Assembly: GCA_963770635.1 (NCBI GenBank)
Contig: CAVYQI010000005.1
Coordinates: forward strand, 124,001 to 188,000
Length of the DNA: 64,000 nucleotides
Direction of reading: 5' to 3'
DNA from: DASZIT01 sp963770635
GTDB taxonomy: Bacteria > Actinomycetota > Acidimicrobiia > Acidimicrobiales > RAAP-2
Shown: positions 51,940 to 60,600 of the stretch, piece after piece
Layout: each line of letters opens with the position of its first letter
Numbering within the stretch: the first letter of the stretch is position 1
The notes under the pieces: model-generated
Told to the model about the DNA's origin: nothing
Databases searched by the model: none
The model's input: only the letters and a program-made list of their open reading frames with translations
Translations under genes and position numbers: made by a program

Positions 51940-53241
51940 ATGTTGCTTCGCCGCCTCGACGTCCGCGGGTTTGCCGGGAACCGCAGCCAGCTCCGGGACG
52001 CGCTGCCGCGCCCGGCTGACGAGCAAGAACGTTCGGCCGAGACGGTGGCCGCCATCATCGCCGAGGTCCGGGCCAAGGGAGACAGCGCCCTGCGCAGCTT
52101 CACCGAGGAGTTCGACCGGGTGCGGCTCGACGAGTTGCGGGTGCCGGCGTCAGAAGTCACCGCGGCGTTGGGACGCATCCCCGGTGCCCTCCGCGACGCC
52201 CTCGACATCGCCCATGCCCGGATCCTCGCCTACCACGCCCACGAGGCCGGCCCGGCGGGTGCCCACAGCTTCGCATCGGGGGGGATCACCGTCACCCACC
52301 TGATCCGCCCGGTCGCCCGCGCCGGGTGTTACGCCCCGGGCGGGAGGGCCCGCTACCCGTCGACGGTGCTGATGTGCGTCGCCCCGGCCCGGGTGGCCGG
52401 GGTCGGCGAGGTGGTGCTGTGCGTGCCCCCGGGTCCGGACGGCGACATCGACGACGCCACCCTGGCCGCCGCCGCGGTAGCCGGCGTCGACCAGGTCTAC
52501 CGGGTGGGTGGGGCCCAGGCCATCGCGGCCATGGCCTACGGGACCGAGTCGATCGAGCCGGTCGACGTGATCGTCGGCCCCGGCAACCGGTATGTGGCCG
52601 AGGCCAAACGGCAGGTGTCGGGGGTGGTGGGGGTGGCGTCGGCCTTCGCCGGCCCGTCCGAGGTGGTGGTCATCGCCGGCCCGGACACCCCGGCCGAACT
52701 GGCCGCCATCGACCTGGTGGTCCAGGCCGAACACGGCCCGGACGGCCTGGCCTGGCTCGTCACCTGGTCGGACGAGGTCGCCGAGGCGGTGAGCGCCAAC
52801 GTCGACCGGATGGTGGCCGCCTCGCCGCGGCGCGCCGACCTGGAGGCGACCCTGGAGGCCGGCGGCTACGCGGTGATGGTGGACGGGCCCGATCAGGCGA
52901 TGGAGGTCGCCAACATCGTCGCCCCCGAGCATCTGGAGATCCTCACCGACGACGCCGACTCCTGGCTGGCGCGGGTGGAGTCGGCCGGGGCGGTGTTCCT
53001 GGGGACGCGGTCGCCGGCGAGCATGGGCGACTACCTGGCCGGCCCCAACCATGTCCTGCCCACCAACCGGACCGCCCGGTTCGCCAGCGCCCTGAGGGTC
53101 GACGATTTCCGCCGGCACATCCACGCGGTGAGCGTCACCGACGCCGGGTTGGCCGAGCTCGGACCCCACGTGGTGACCCTGGCCGAGACCGAGGGCCTTC
53201 CCGCCCACGCCGATTCGGTGAGGCTGCGATGGAAGACCTGA
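51940..53241 (+). CDS. hisD: histidinol dehydrogenase
   Basis: The 433-residue zinc enzyme carries out the last two steps of histidine synthesis. Conserved blocks are 'RAGCYAPGGRARYPSTVLM', 'VGGAQAIAAMAYGTESIEPV', 'VIVGPGNRYVAEAK', 'FAGPSEVVVIAG', 'VQAEHGPDG' (catalytic Glu-His) and 'GPNHVLPTNRTARFASAL'. This gene is free of frame breaks although everything from hisC to trpE has them. hisC begins 13 bp before its stop. Confidence 0.97.
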   Translation: MLLRRLDVRGFAGNRSQLRDALPRPADEQERSAETVAAIIAEVRAKGDSALRSFTEEFDRVRLDELRVPASEVTAALGRIPGALRDALDIAHARILAYHAHEAGPAGAHSFASGGITVTHLIRPVARAGCYAPGGRARYPSTVLMCVAPARVAGVGEVVLCVPPGPDGDIDDATLAAAAVAGVDQVYRVGGAQAIAAMAYGTESIEPVDVIVGPGNRYVAEAKRQVSGVVGVASAFAGPSEVVVIAGPDTPAELAAIDLVVQAEHGPDGLAWLVTWSDEVAEAVSANVDRMVAASPRRADLEATLEAGGYAVMVDGPDQAMEVANIVAPEHLEILTDDADSWLARVESAGAVFLGTRSPASMGDYLAGPNHVLPTNRTARFASALRVDDFRRHIHAVSVTDAGLAELGPHVVTLAETEGLPAHADSVRLRWKT

Positions 53242-54327
53242 CCCCGTCCGGACTGCCGCCCGTCCGCCCCGATCTGGTCGCGCTGACCGGCTACCACTCG
53301 GCCCAGGTCGACGTCGAGGTCCGGCTCAATACCAACGAGTCACCGCTGGCGCCGCCCGACGCCTGGCTCCAGGCGTTCCGACGCGAGCTGGCCGATCTCG
53401 ACCTCAACCGGTATCCGGACCGCCAGGCCATTGCACTGCGCCAGGCCCTGGCCGACAGCCACGGGGTCGACCCGGCGCACGTCTTCTGTGCCAACGGTTC
53501 CAACGAGGTCCTCCAGTGCGCTGCTGCTGGCCTACGGCGGTCCCGGCCGGACGGTGACCGTCTTCGAGCCGACCTACACCCTGCACCGCCAGATCGCCCG
53601 GACCACCGGGACGACGGTGGCCGCCGGTCATCGGACCGACGATTTCCTCCTCGACCTCGGCGAGGTGGGCCGGGTGCTCGACGCCCACCAACCGGTCATC
53701 ACCTTTCTCTGCTCGCCGAACAACCCGACCGGCCGAGCCGACCCGCTCGAGGTGATCGAGGCGGTGATCGACCGGGCCCCGGGACTGGTGGTGATCGACG
53801 AGGCCTACGGCCAGTTCGCCGCGTCCAGCGCCCTCGACATCGTCATCGGCGGGGGCGACCGGGCGGCCCGCACCGTGGTGGTGCGCACCTTCTCCAAGAC
53901 ATGGTCGATGGCCGGCGGTCCGGCTCGGCTACCTGGTCGGCCCGCCCGAGGTGGTCGAGGCCTGTGAGCTGGTGGCCCTGCCCTACCACCTCGACGCGGT
54001 CAAGCAGGCTGGCCGGCCGGCTGGCCCTGGGCTACGTAAGCGAGATGGAGGCCCGGGTGGCGATGCTGACCGAGGAGCGCGGCCGGATGGCCGCCGCCCT
54101 GGCCGATCTGCCGGTGGAGACCTGGCCGTCGGACGCCAACTTCATCCTCTTCCGGCCCACCGGACGTCCGGCCCGCCAGGTGTGGGCCGACCTCCTCGAC
54201 CGGTCGGTGCTCGTGCGAGACTGTTCGGAGTGGCCGGGTCGTCACCGGGTGCCTGCGGGTGACGGTCGGCCTCCCGGCCGAGAACGACCGATTCCTCAAG
54301 GCCCTGAACGAGAGCTTGCCGCCATGA
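53229..54327 (+). CDS. hisC: histidinol-phosphate aminotransferase (several frame breaks)
   Basis: The PLP-dependent fold type I enzyme makes histidinol phosphate. N-terminus 'VRLNTNESPLAPPDAW', then 'CANGSNEVLQ', 'VTVFEPTYTLHRQIAR', 'LCSPNNPTGRADPLEVIE', 'VVIDEAYGQFA' and the PLP lysine in 'RTFSKTWSMAG'. Four single-base insertions, at about 53520, 53917, 54017 and 54240, break the frame; removing each restores for example 'SMAGVRLGYLVGPPEVVEAC' and 'WPGVTGCLRVTVGLPAENDR'. The stop TGA 54325-54327 overlaps the hisB ATG (ATGA), as expected in a coupled operon. Confidence 0.92.
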
Positions 54328-54939
54328 CCGTCACCGTCACCCAGCCCACCGGACCGCCGCTTCCAGCCGGGCCACCAAGGAGACCTCGATCGAGGTCGCC
54401 CTCGACATCGACGGCACCGGCACCACCGAGGTCAGCACCGGCCTTCCCTTCTTCGACCACATGGTCAGCCAGCTGGGCAAGCACGGCGGTTTCGACCTGA
54501 CCGTCCGGGCCAAGGGCGATCTGGACGTCGACGCCCACCACACGGTGGAGGACGTGGGCATCACCGTGGGCGAGGTCCTGGCCGAGGCGCTGGGGGACAA
54601 GGCGGGCATCCGCCGCTTCGCCTCGATCGACCTGCCCCTCGACGAGGCGCTGGTCGAGGTGGCCCTCGACCTGTCCGGCCGCCCCTACCTCACCTACGAC
54701 GTCGGGTTCGCCCCGGATGTGATCGCCCCTGGGCACGCCGCCCGTTCGACCCGCAGCTGGCCGAGGAATTCTGGCGGGCCTTCGTCACCGCCGCCGGGAT
54801 CACCCTCCACGTCCGCCTGCCGCACCGGCAAGAACACCCACCACATCCTCGAAGCCTCCTTCAAGGGGGTGGCACGCGCCCTGCGGGACGCCGTTCGCCA
54901 GGAGGGTGGGGGGTCCCGTCGACCAAGGGGACGCTGTGA
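54324..54939 (+). CDS. hisB: imidazoleglycerol-phosphate dehydratase (several frame breaks)
   Basis: The monofunctional actinobacterial HisB has manganese-binding motifs 'VDAHHTVEDVGITVG' and 'GKNTHHILEASFKGVARALR'. Corrections needed: one missing base near 54360 (gives 'ASSRATKETSIEVALDIDG'), extra bases near 54731, 54744 and 54826 (give 'GTPPFDPQLAEEFWRAFVTA' and 'VRLPHGKNTHH'), and one missing G in the G6 run at 54908-54913, after which the protein ends 'VPSTKGTL' at TGA 54937-54939. Length after correction is about 205 residues, normal for the family. Confidence 0.92.
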
Positions 54940-54956
54940 TCTCCCCGCCGCGCCCA

Positions 54957-54975
54957 CCGGGTGGTTGCCACCCGG
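54957..54975 (+). other. strong hairpin between hisB and hisH
   Basis: CCGGGTGG and CCACCCGG form a perfect 8-bp stem with a TTG loop in the 43-bp gap before the hisH GTG (54983). It could protect mRNA or modulate hisH translation. A terminator role is unlikely inside the operon. Confidence 0.5.
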
Positions 54976-54982
54976 CCGCCTC

Positions 54983-55617
54983 GTGATCGCCGTCCTCGAC
55001 TACGGCATCGGCAACCTCCGCTCGGCCGAGAAGGCGCTCCAGCACCTGGGGGCCGACGCCCGACTGGTCAGCCGACCCGGATGAGGCCGCCGTCGCCGAC
55101 GGGGTGGTGCTGCCCGGGGTCGGCGCCTTCGGGCCGTGTGCCCGCGCCCTGCGGGCGAGCGGGCTGGACGCGGTCGCCCTCGATGCCGTCGCCCGGGGTA
55201 TCCCGTTCCTCGGGATCTGCGTCGGGTTCCAGCTGCTCTACGAGGGGTCGGACGAGGACCCGGCCACGCCCGGGCTCGGGGTGCTGCCCGGGCGTGGTGC
55301 GAGCCCTGCCGGCCGGGGTCAAGCACCCCCAGATGCAGTGGAACCGTCCTCGACCGGGCGGCCGGGGCCGACGCCGGCCTGCTGGCCGGAGCGCCCGATC
55401 CCGCCTGGGTCTACTTCGTGCACTCCTTCGCGCCGGAGGTGACCGCCGACACCGTCTCGACCTGCGACTACGGGGGGACCGTCACCGCCTCGGCCGAGCG
55501 GGGCCCGGTGTGGGGCACCCAGTTCCACCCGGAGAAGTCGGGGCCGGTGGGACTGGCCATCCTCGCCAACTTCGTGGATCGGCGTCGCCGCCGTCGGCGC
55601 CGACCCGGGCACCGTAG
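54983..55617 (+). CDS. hisH: imidazole glycerol phosphate synthase glutaminase subunit (frame breaks)
   Basis: The class I amidotransferase supplies ammonia to HisF. GTG 54983 starts 'MIAVLDYGIGNLRSAEKAL'. The nucleophile Cys lies in 'FLGICVGFQLLYEGS', the oxyanion region in 'VLPGVGAFGPCARAL', and the catalytic His-Glu in 'VWGTQFHPEKSGP'. Extra bases near 55072, 55294 and 55346 shift the frame successively; a further adjustment near the C-terminus is unresolved. I place the end at TAG 55615-55617, overlapping the hisA GTG. Confidence 0.88.
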
Positions 55618-56366
55618 TGGACCTCTATCCGGCCATCGACATCCGGGACGGCAGCGCGGTCCGGCTGGCCCAGGGGGACTTCGACCGTCAGTCCGCAGTA
55701 CGGGGATCCGGTCGAGCTGGCCCGCGCCTTCGCCGACGGCGGCGCGCCCTGGCTGCACGTGGTCGACCTCGACGCGGCCCGCACCGGCAACCCGGTCAAC
55801 CGCGCCACCGTGCTGGCCATCGCCGCCGCGGTGGACGATCCCGGTGCAGACCGGCGGGGGCGTGCGCGGCGACGAGGACGTCGACGACGCTGCTCGTCCG
55901 GCGGCGTGGCCCGGGTCGTCCTCGGCACCGCGGTGCTCGACGCGCCCGGACTGGCGCGGCCGGTCGGCGGAGCGCCACCCGGGGCGGGTCGCGGTGGGCC
56001 TCGACTACCGGCTCGGACGCCGGCGGCCGGGCCGAGGTGGCCGTCCGCGGCTGGGAGCGACCGGCGGCCGCACGGTGGCCGAGGTCCTCGACGAGCTGGC
56101 CGGGGTCGACCTGGCCGCGGTCATCGTCACCGCCATCGAACGGGACGGGATGCTGGCCGGTCCCGACCTGGAGGGGCTGGGCCGCGGTGCTGGAGGCGAC
56201 GCAGCTGCCGGTGATCGCCTCCGGCGGGGTCGCCTCGGTCGACGACATCCGGACCCTGGCCCAGCTGTCGGTGGAGGCCGGCGGCGGCGGGCCGGCGGCT
56301 GTCGGGAGCCATCACCGGACGGGCCCTGGTCGACGGGCTTCTGACCGTGGAGGAGGCGGTGGCGGC
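55617..56366 (+). CDS. hisA: HisA/PriA phosphoribosyl isomerase (many frame breaks)
   Basis: The (beta/alpha)8 isomerase acts on ProFAR. GTG 55617 starts 'MDLYPAIDIRDGSAVRLAQG'. Later blocks in shifting frames are 'LHVVDLDAARTGNPVN', 'VQTGGGVRGDEDVDD', 'VARVVLGTAVLDAPGLAR', 'RVAVGLDYRL', 'TAIERDGMLAGPDLEGL' and 'QLPVIASGGVASVDDIRTLA'. About nine indels, nearly all +1, occur in 750 bp (clear examples: 55695, 55843, 56161). In actinobacteria lacking TrpF this enzyme (PriA) also serves tryptophan synthesis; no trpF is visible here, so either is possible. The exact stop is not resolved. Confidence 0.88.
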
Positions 56367-57145
56367 GTGCGCACGGTCCGGGTCATCCCCTGCCTCGACG
56401 TCGACGCCGGGCGGGTGGTCAAGGGGGTCCAGTTCGTCGACCTGGTCGACGCCGGCGACCCGGTGGAGCTGGCCGCCCGCTACGACGCCGAGGGCGCCGA
56501 CGAGCTCGTCTTCCTCGACATCACCGCCTCCTCGGACGGCCGCCACACGATGGTCGAGGTGGTGGCCCGCACCGCCGAGCAGGTGTTCATCCCCTTCACC
56601 GTCGGCGGCGGCGTCCGCGTCGGTCGACGACGCCCGGCGGCTGCTGCGGGCCGGGGCCGACAAGGTCGGCGTCAACACCGCGGCGGTGGAGCGTCCGGAG
56701 CTGATCGCCGAGCTCGCCTGCCGAGTTCGGGGCCCAGTGCGTGGTGGTGGCCATCGACGCCCGTCGGCGCCCGGCGCCCGATCCGGCGATGACGCCGCTG
56801 GGAGGTGTTCACCCACGGCGGGCGGACACCCACCGGCCTCGACGCCGTTCGATGGGCGGAGGAGTGCGCGGCCACCGGTGCCGGCGAGATCCTGCTCACC
56901 TCGATGGACCGCGACGGCACCCGGGACGGTTTCGACCTCGAGCTCACCCGGCGGTCGTCCGATCGTTGTCCGGTGCCGGTGATCGCCTCCGGGGGAGTGG
57001 GGAGCTCGATCATCTGGTGGCCGGGGCGCTCGAGGGGGCGGCCGACGCGGTACTGGCCGCGTCCATCTTCCACCTCGGCGAGTTCACCGTGGGCGAGGCG
57101 AAGGCCCACCTGGCTGCCGCCGGTGTACCCGTCCGCCCGGCCTGA
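56367..57145 (+). CDS. hisF: imidazole glycerol phosphate synthase cyclase subunit (frame breaks)
   Basis: GTG 56367 starts 'MRTVRVIPCLDVDAGRVVKG', with the catalytic Asp11-equivalent in 'PCLDVDAGRV'. Then 'DELVFLDITASSDGR', 'FIPFTVGGGVRS', 'GADKVGVNTAAVERPELIAE', 'CVVVAIDARR', 'WEVFTHGGRTPTGLDAVRWA', 'GEILLTSMDRDGTRDGFDLE' and 'PVIASGGVGELDHLVAGA'. Extra bases near 56620, 56724 and 56801 and a missing G near 57001 must be corrected. HisF takes ammonia from HisH and closes the imidazole ring. Confidence 0.92.
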
Positions 57146-57188
57146 GCCTCACCCGGCGGCCCGTGAAGGGGATCCCAGCCGTCGTTGG

Positions 57189-57194
57189 TAGCCT
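57189..57194 (+). promoter_or_regulatory. -10 hexamer TAGCCT before the GroES-like gene
   Basis: TAGCCT ends 7 nt before GTG 57202, identical to the hexamer before hisD. It suggests an internal promoter within the his cluster. Confidence 0.4.
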
Positions 57195-57201
57195 GCGTGA
57201 T

Positions 57202-57571
57202 GTGGCAACCGCAACCCCAGTGACCCCCGACCTCAGTCGCGACGGGGCTCGGGACGCGCCCAAGCAGCCCATCACCGTGCTCGCCGACCGGGTCCTGGTC
57301 CAGGTGGCCCAGGCGGAAGGGGAGCGTCGCTCCCGGGCCGGGATCCTGATCCCGGCCACCGCCCAGGTGTCCCGCCGGTCTGGCCTGGGCCGAAGCGGTG
57401 GCGGTCGGGCCCCACGTCCGGACCATCAAGGTCGGGGACAAGGTGCTGTTCAACCCGGAGGACCAGTTCGAGGTCGAGGTGCACGGGGACGAGTACGTCA
57501 TCCTGCGGGAGCGCGACATCCACGCGGTGGCGTCCGACCGCATCGACGGCGGCACCGGCCTCTATCTCTGA
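57202..57571 (+). CDS. GroES/Cpn10-like protein within the his cluster (one frame break)
   Basis: The protein of about 122 residues begins 'VATATPVTPDLSRDGARD' (GTG 57202; GTG 57163 possible). The Cpn10 fold is recognisable: 'PITVLADRVLVQVAQAEGER', a mobile-loop-like 'RSRAGILIPATAQ', and after removal of one extra T near 57381 'LAWAEAVAVGPHVRTIKVGD', 'KVLFNPEDQFEVEVHGDEYV' and 'ILRERDIHAVAS'. True GroES caps GroEL. Here no groEL is adjacent, the N-terminus is extended by about 30 residues and the mobile loop differs, so it may be a second, specialised co-chaperonin. Confidence 0.8.
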
Positions 57572-57614
57572 ACCTTCAGCTGACCTCTATGCCCACGACC
57601 CGGGAGCTCGTCTG

Positions 57615-58012
57615 GTGAGTACCACCGAGAAGCAGAACAATTACACGGCCACGCCGGTCGCGTTCACCGCCGCCGAACTGGCCGAGGTGACCTACAACGC
57701 CGACGGGCTGGTGCCGGCCATCGTCCAGGATGCCTCCGATCAGTGTCGTGCTCATGTTCGCCTGGATGAACGAGGACTCGCTGCGGAAGACGCTGGAGAC
57801 CGGGCGCACCTGGTTCTGGAGTCGCAGCCGCCAGGAGTTCTGGTGCAAGGGTGAGACGTCCGGCGACCGACAGTGGGTCCGCGAGCGTCAGCTACGACTG
57901 CGACGGCGACGTGCTGCTGGTGGTCGTCGATCAGGAGGGGACGGGCGCCTGCCACACCGGCAACCGGAGCTGCTTCTACCGGTCCTTCGGCGACACCGCT
58001 GCCCCCACATGA
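57615..58012 (+). CDS. hisI: phosphoribosyl-AMP cyclohydrolase (frame breaks)
   Basis: The zinc/magnesium enzyme opens the purine ring of PR-AMP. GTG 57615 starts 'MSTTEKQNNYTATPVAF'. Then 'VVLMFAWMNEDSLRKTLETG', 'TWFWSRSRQEFWCKGETSGD', and after another shift 'VSYDCDGDVLLVVVDQEGTG', 'ACHTGNRSCFYR', which hold the metal-binding Asp and Cys residues. Extra C at 57741 and near 57884. The stop TGA 58010-58012 overlaps the trpE ATG. hisE and hisG are not in this cluster. Confidence 0.92.
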
Positions 58013-59578
58013 CTGTCCCCGAAGCCACCTCCGGCGCCGGGCCGGGTGCGGGCGGCTTCCGTTCTTGGCAGCCAAGCACCGGATCGTCCCCGTCTGGCGA
58101 GAGCTGATCGCCGACACCATCACCCCGGTCGGCGGTGTTTCTCCAGATCGTCGGCCACGGTGACCGGGTCGGGTTTCTGCTCGAGTCGGTGGAAGGTGGG
58201 GAGCGGTGGGGCCGCTACTCGTTCGTCGGGCGCAATCCGCTGGCCACCGTCAAGGCGGTGGGCAACGCAGTGACCACCTCCGGGACGGTGGATCTCGACG
58301 CCGTGACCGACGACGGCGTCACCGGGGACCACGGGGTGCTGGCGGCCATCGAGGCCATCCTCGACGCTTTCGAATCGCCCGAGCTGCCCGACCTGCCCCC
58401 GCTCCACGCCGGGCTGGTCGGCTATCTCGGCTACGACGTGGTCCGGGAGGTCGAGCACTTGCCGGACACCCCACCCGACGACCTCGGCCATCCGGACGCC
58501 ATCCTGGCCGTCATCGGCCAGCTGGCTGCCTTCGACCACTGGCGCCAGCGGGTGGTGCTGATTGACAACGTGGTGATCGACCCGTCGTGGGGGGCCGACG
58601 AGCTCGACGTCGCCCATGCCGCCGCCCAGGGGCGGCTGGACGAGCTGACGGCTGATTGCTTCCGCCGGCTCGACGAGCCGCCCCGCCCCCTGCCCATGAG
58701 GGCTCCGGCCCCGGCCGACGTCGGTGCGCACCATGTCCGACCGCCTCTACCAGGACGCGGTGCGGGCGGCCAAGGATCATGTCACCGCCGGGGACGTCTT
58801 CCAGGTGGTGCTCTCCCAGCGGTTCGACCTTCCCGCTCTGGGGGTCGACCCCTTCGATGTCTACCGGGTGCTGCGGCTGGTCAACCCCAGCCCGTACCTG
58901 TACTTCCTCCGCTTCCCGGAGGTGACGGTGGTCGGGGCGTCCCCGGAACCGATGGTCCGGCTCCGCGACGGCACGGTGATCTCCCGGCCCATCGCCGGGT
59001 CGCGACCCCGGGGCCGGACCCCGGAGGAGGATCTCCGCCTCCAGGGCGAGCTGATCGAGGATCCGAAGGAGGTGGCCGAGCACGTGATGCTGGTGGACCT
59101 GGCCCGCAACGACGTCGGCCGGGTGGTGTCGTTCGGGACCGAACACCTCGACGAATTGATGGTGGTGGAGCGCTACAGCCACATCATGCACATCACCTCG
59201 CAGGTGTCCGGACGGATGGCACCGGGGAAGGGACCCATCGACGTGCTGCGGGCGACCCTTCCGGCCGGCACCCTGTCGGGGGCGCCCAAGGTCCGGGCCA
59301 TGGAGATCATCGACGATCTCGAACCGACCAAGCGGGGGATCTACGGCGGGGTGGTGGGGTATCTCGACTTCTCCGGGAACCTCGACACCGCCATCGCTAT
59401 CCGCACCATGACGGTCAGCCCCGACGGCCGCGCCTCGGTGCAGGCGGGCGCGGGCATCGTGGCCGACAGCGACCCGGCGTCGGAGAACTCGGAGTGCGCC
59501 GACAAGGCGGCCTCCATGCTGTCGGCAGTGGCCATGACCCGGGCGGCGGCCGCGGCCGACACCGAGGGCCGGCCATGA
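58009..59578 (+). CDS. trpE: anthranilate synthase component I (frame breaks)
   Basis: The chorismate-utilising enzyme starts tryptophan synthesis, using ammonia from a TrpG encoded elsewhere. Blocks: 'LAAKHRIVPVWRELIADTIT', 'FLLESVEGGERWGRYSFVGR' (the Trp-feedback LLES motif), 'SPYLYFLRFPEVTVVGASPE', 'ISRPIAGSRPRGRTPEEDLR', 'MLVDLARNDVGRV' and 'LPAGTLSGAPKVRAMEIID'. A missing base near 58062 and extra bases near 58134 and 58721 disturb the first half; everything after 58724 is intact. hisI-trpE adjacency is common in actinobacteria. The stop overlaps the ygfZ ATG. Confidence 0.94.
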
Positions 59579-60555
59579 GCGTGACTGCCCATCCCGACCT
59601 GCTGGCCGGCTACCGCGCCCTGCGGACGTCAGTGGCCGCCCACCGGCTCGAGCGCGACGTGGTGTCGGTGTCGGGGCCGGATGCGACCACCTACCTGCAG
59701 GGGCAGGCCAGCCAGGATGTGGCCGGACTCGGGGTGGGAGCGACGGCCGAGGCACTACTCCTCAACCCGCAGGGAAAGCTGGACGCCTTCATCCGGGTGA
59801 CCCGCACCGGGGGCGACGAATTCGTCCTGGACACCGATCCCGGGTTCGGCGAGGTGGTGAAGGCCCGGCTGGAGCGGTTCCGGCTACGGGTGAAGGTGGA
59901 CATCGAACTGACGTCGTGGCGGTGCGTGGCCGTACGGGGCCCGGACGCCAACCGGTCGGAGGTGGTGTCGGCCGAGACCGCGGCTGACCGGTCGGTGTTG
60001 CGGCTGCCGGTCGACTGGCCCGGGTTCGCCGGCTTCGACCTGTTGGGCCCGGCCACCGGCGAGGCCGGGGCCGACGCCTGGGTCGTCGACACCGTGGTGC
60101 GATGCGGCCACGACGCCTTCGAGGCGGCCCGCATCGAGGCCGGGCTCCCGGTCAACGGGCGCGAGCTCACCGAGGCGACCATCGCCGCCGAAGCCGGGTT
60201 GGTGGAGCGGACGGTGTCCTTCGACAAGGGCTGCTTCACCGGACAGGAGCTGGTGGCCCGGCTCGACTCCCGGGGCTCCAAGGTGGCCAGGAAGCTGGCC
60301 GGTCTGGTCGTCGGCGCCGGAAGCGATGCCGACGAACTCCCGCCGGTGGGCGCGGCGGTGTGGACCTCCGACGGCGGACACGAGGTCGGGTTTCTCTCCT
60401 CGGTGGCCTGGTCGCCCTACTTCGGCGCCCCGGTGGCTCTGGCCACCCTCCACCGCCGGGTCACCCCGCCCGAGACGGTCGAATTGCAATGGGACGTGGA
60501 CGGGACCGCCCGCCGGATCGAAGCCGAAGCCAGGACATTACCGCTGGTCAGCTAG
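59575..60555 (+). CDS. ygfZ: YgfZ/GcvT-like folate-dependent Fe-S maintenance protein
   Basis: The 326-residue protein has the diagnostic motif 'FDKGCFTGQELVARLDSRG', whose cysteine is essential in E. coli YgfZ, and the GcvT-like tetrahydrofolate fold ('SGPDATTYLQGQASQDVAGL', 'LLLNPQGKLDAFIRVTRTG'). YgfZ helps repair or assemble certain [4Fe-4S] enzymes. ATG 59575 overlaps the trpE stop (ATGA). No frame breaks from here onward. Confidence 0.92.
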   Translation: MSVTAHPDLLAGYRALRTSVAAHRLERDVVSVSGPDATTYLQGQASQDVAGLGVGATAEALLLNPQGKLDAFIRVTRTGGDEFVLDTDPGFGEVVKARLERFRLRVKVDIELTSWRCVAVRGPDANRSEVVSAETAADRSVLRLPVDWPGFAGFDLLGPATGEAGADAWVVDTVVRCGHDAFEAARIEAGLPVNGRELTEATIAAEAGLVERTVSFDKGCFTGQELVARLDSRGSKVARKLAGLVVGAGSDADELPPVGAAVWTSDGGHEVGFLSSVAWSPYFGAPVALATLHRRVTPPETVELQWDVDGTARRIEAEARTLPLVS

Positions 60556-60587
60556 ACATCCGGCTTGTGACCGGGTGCCCAGGCGAA

Positions 60588-60593
60588 CATAAT
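60588..60593 (+). promoter_or_regulatory. -10-like CATAAT before the VC0807-like gene
   Basis: CATAAT ends 7 nt before GTG 60601, favouring that start over ATG 60592, which overlaps the hexamer. Confidence 0.35.
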
Positions 60594-60600
60594 GATCGCT

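Noticed and set aside
53520..58722. Programmed +1 frameshifting of the whole his operon
   Set aside because: The break sites share no heptamer, no stop codon and no rare-codon context, they differ in sign in a few cases, and they occur too densely. Sequencing error explains them better; kept only as something reads could overturn.
53229..59578. Pseudogenisation of the histidine and tryptophan genes
   Set aside because: Apart from single-base indels, catalytic motifs, lengths and gene overlaps (ATGA) are all intact, which decay would not preserve.
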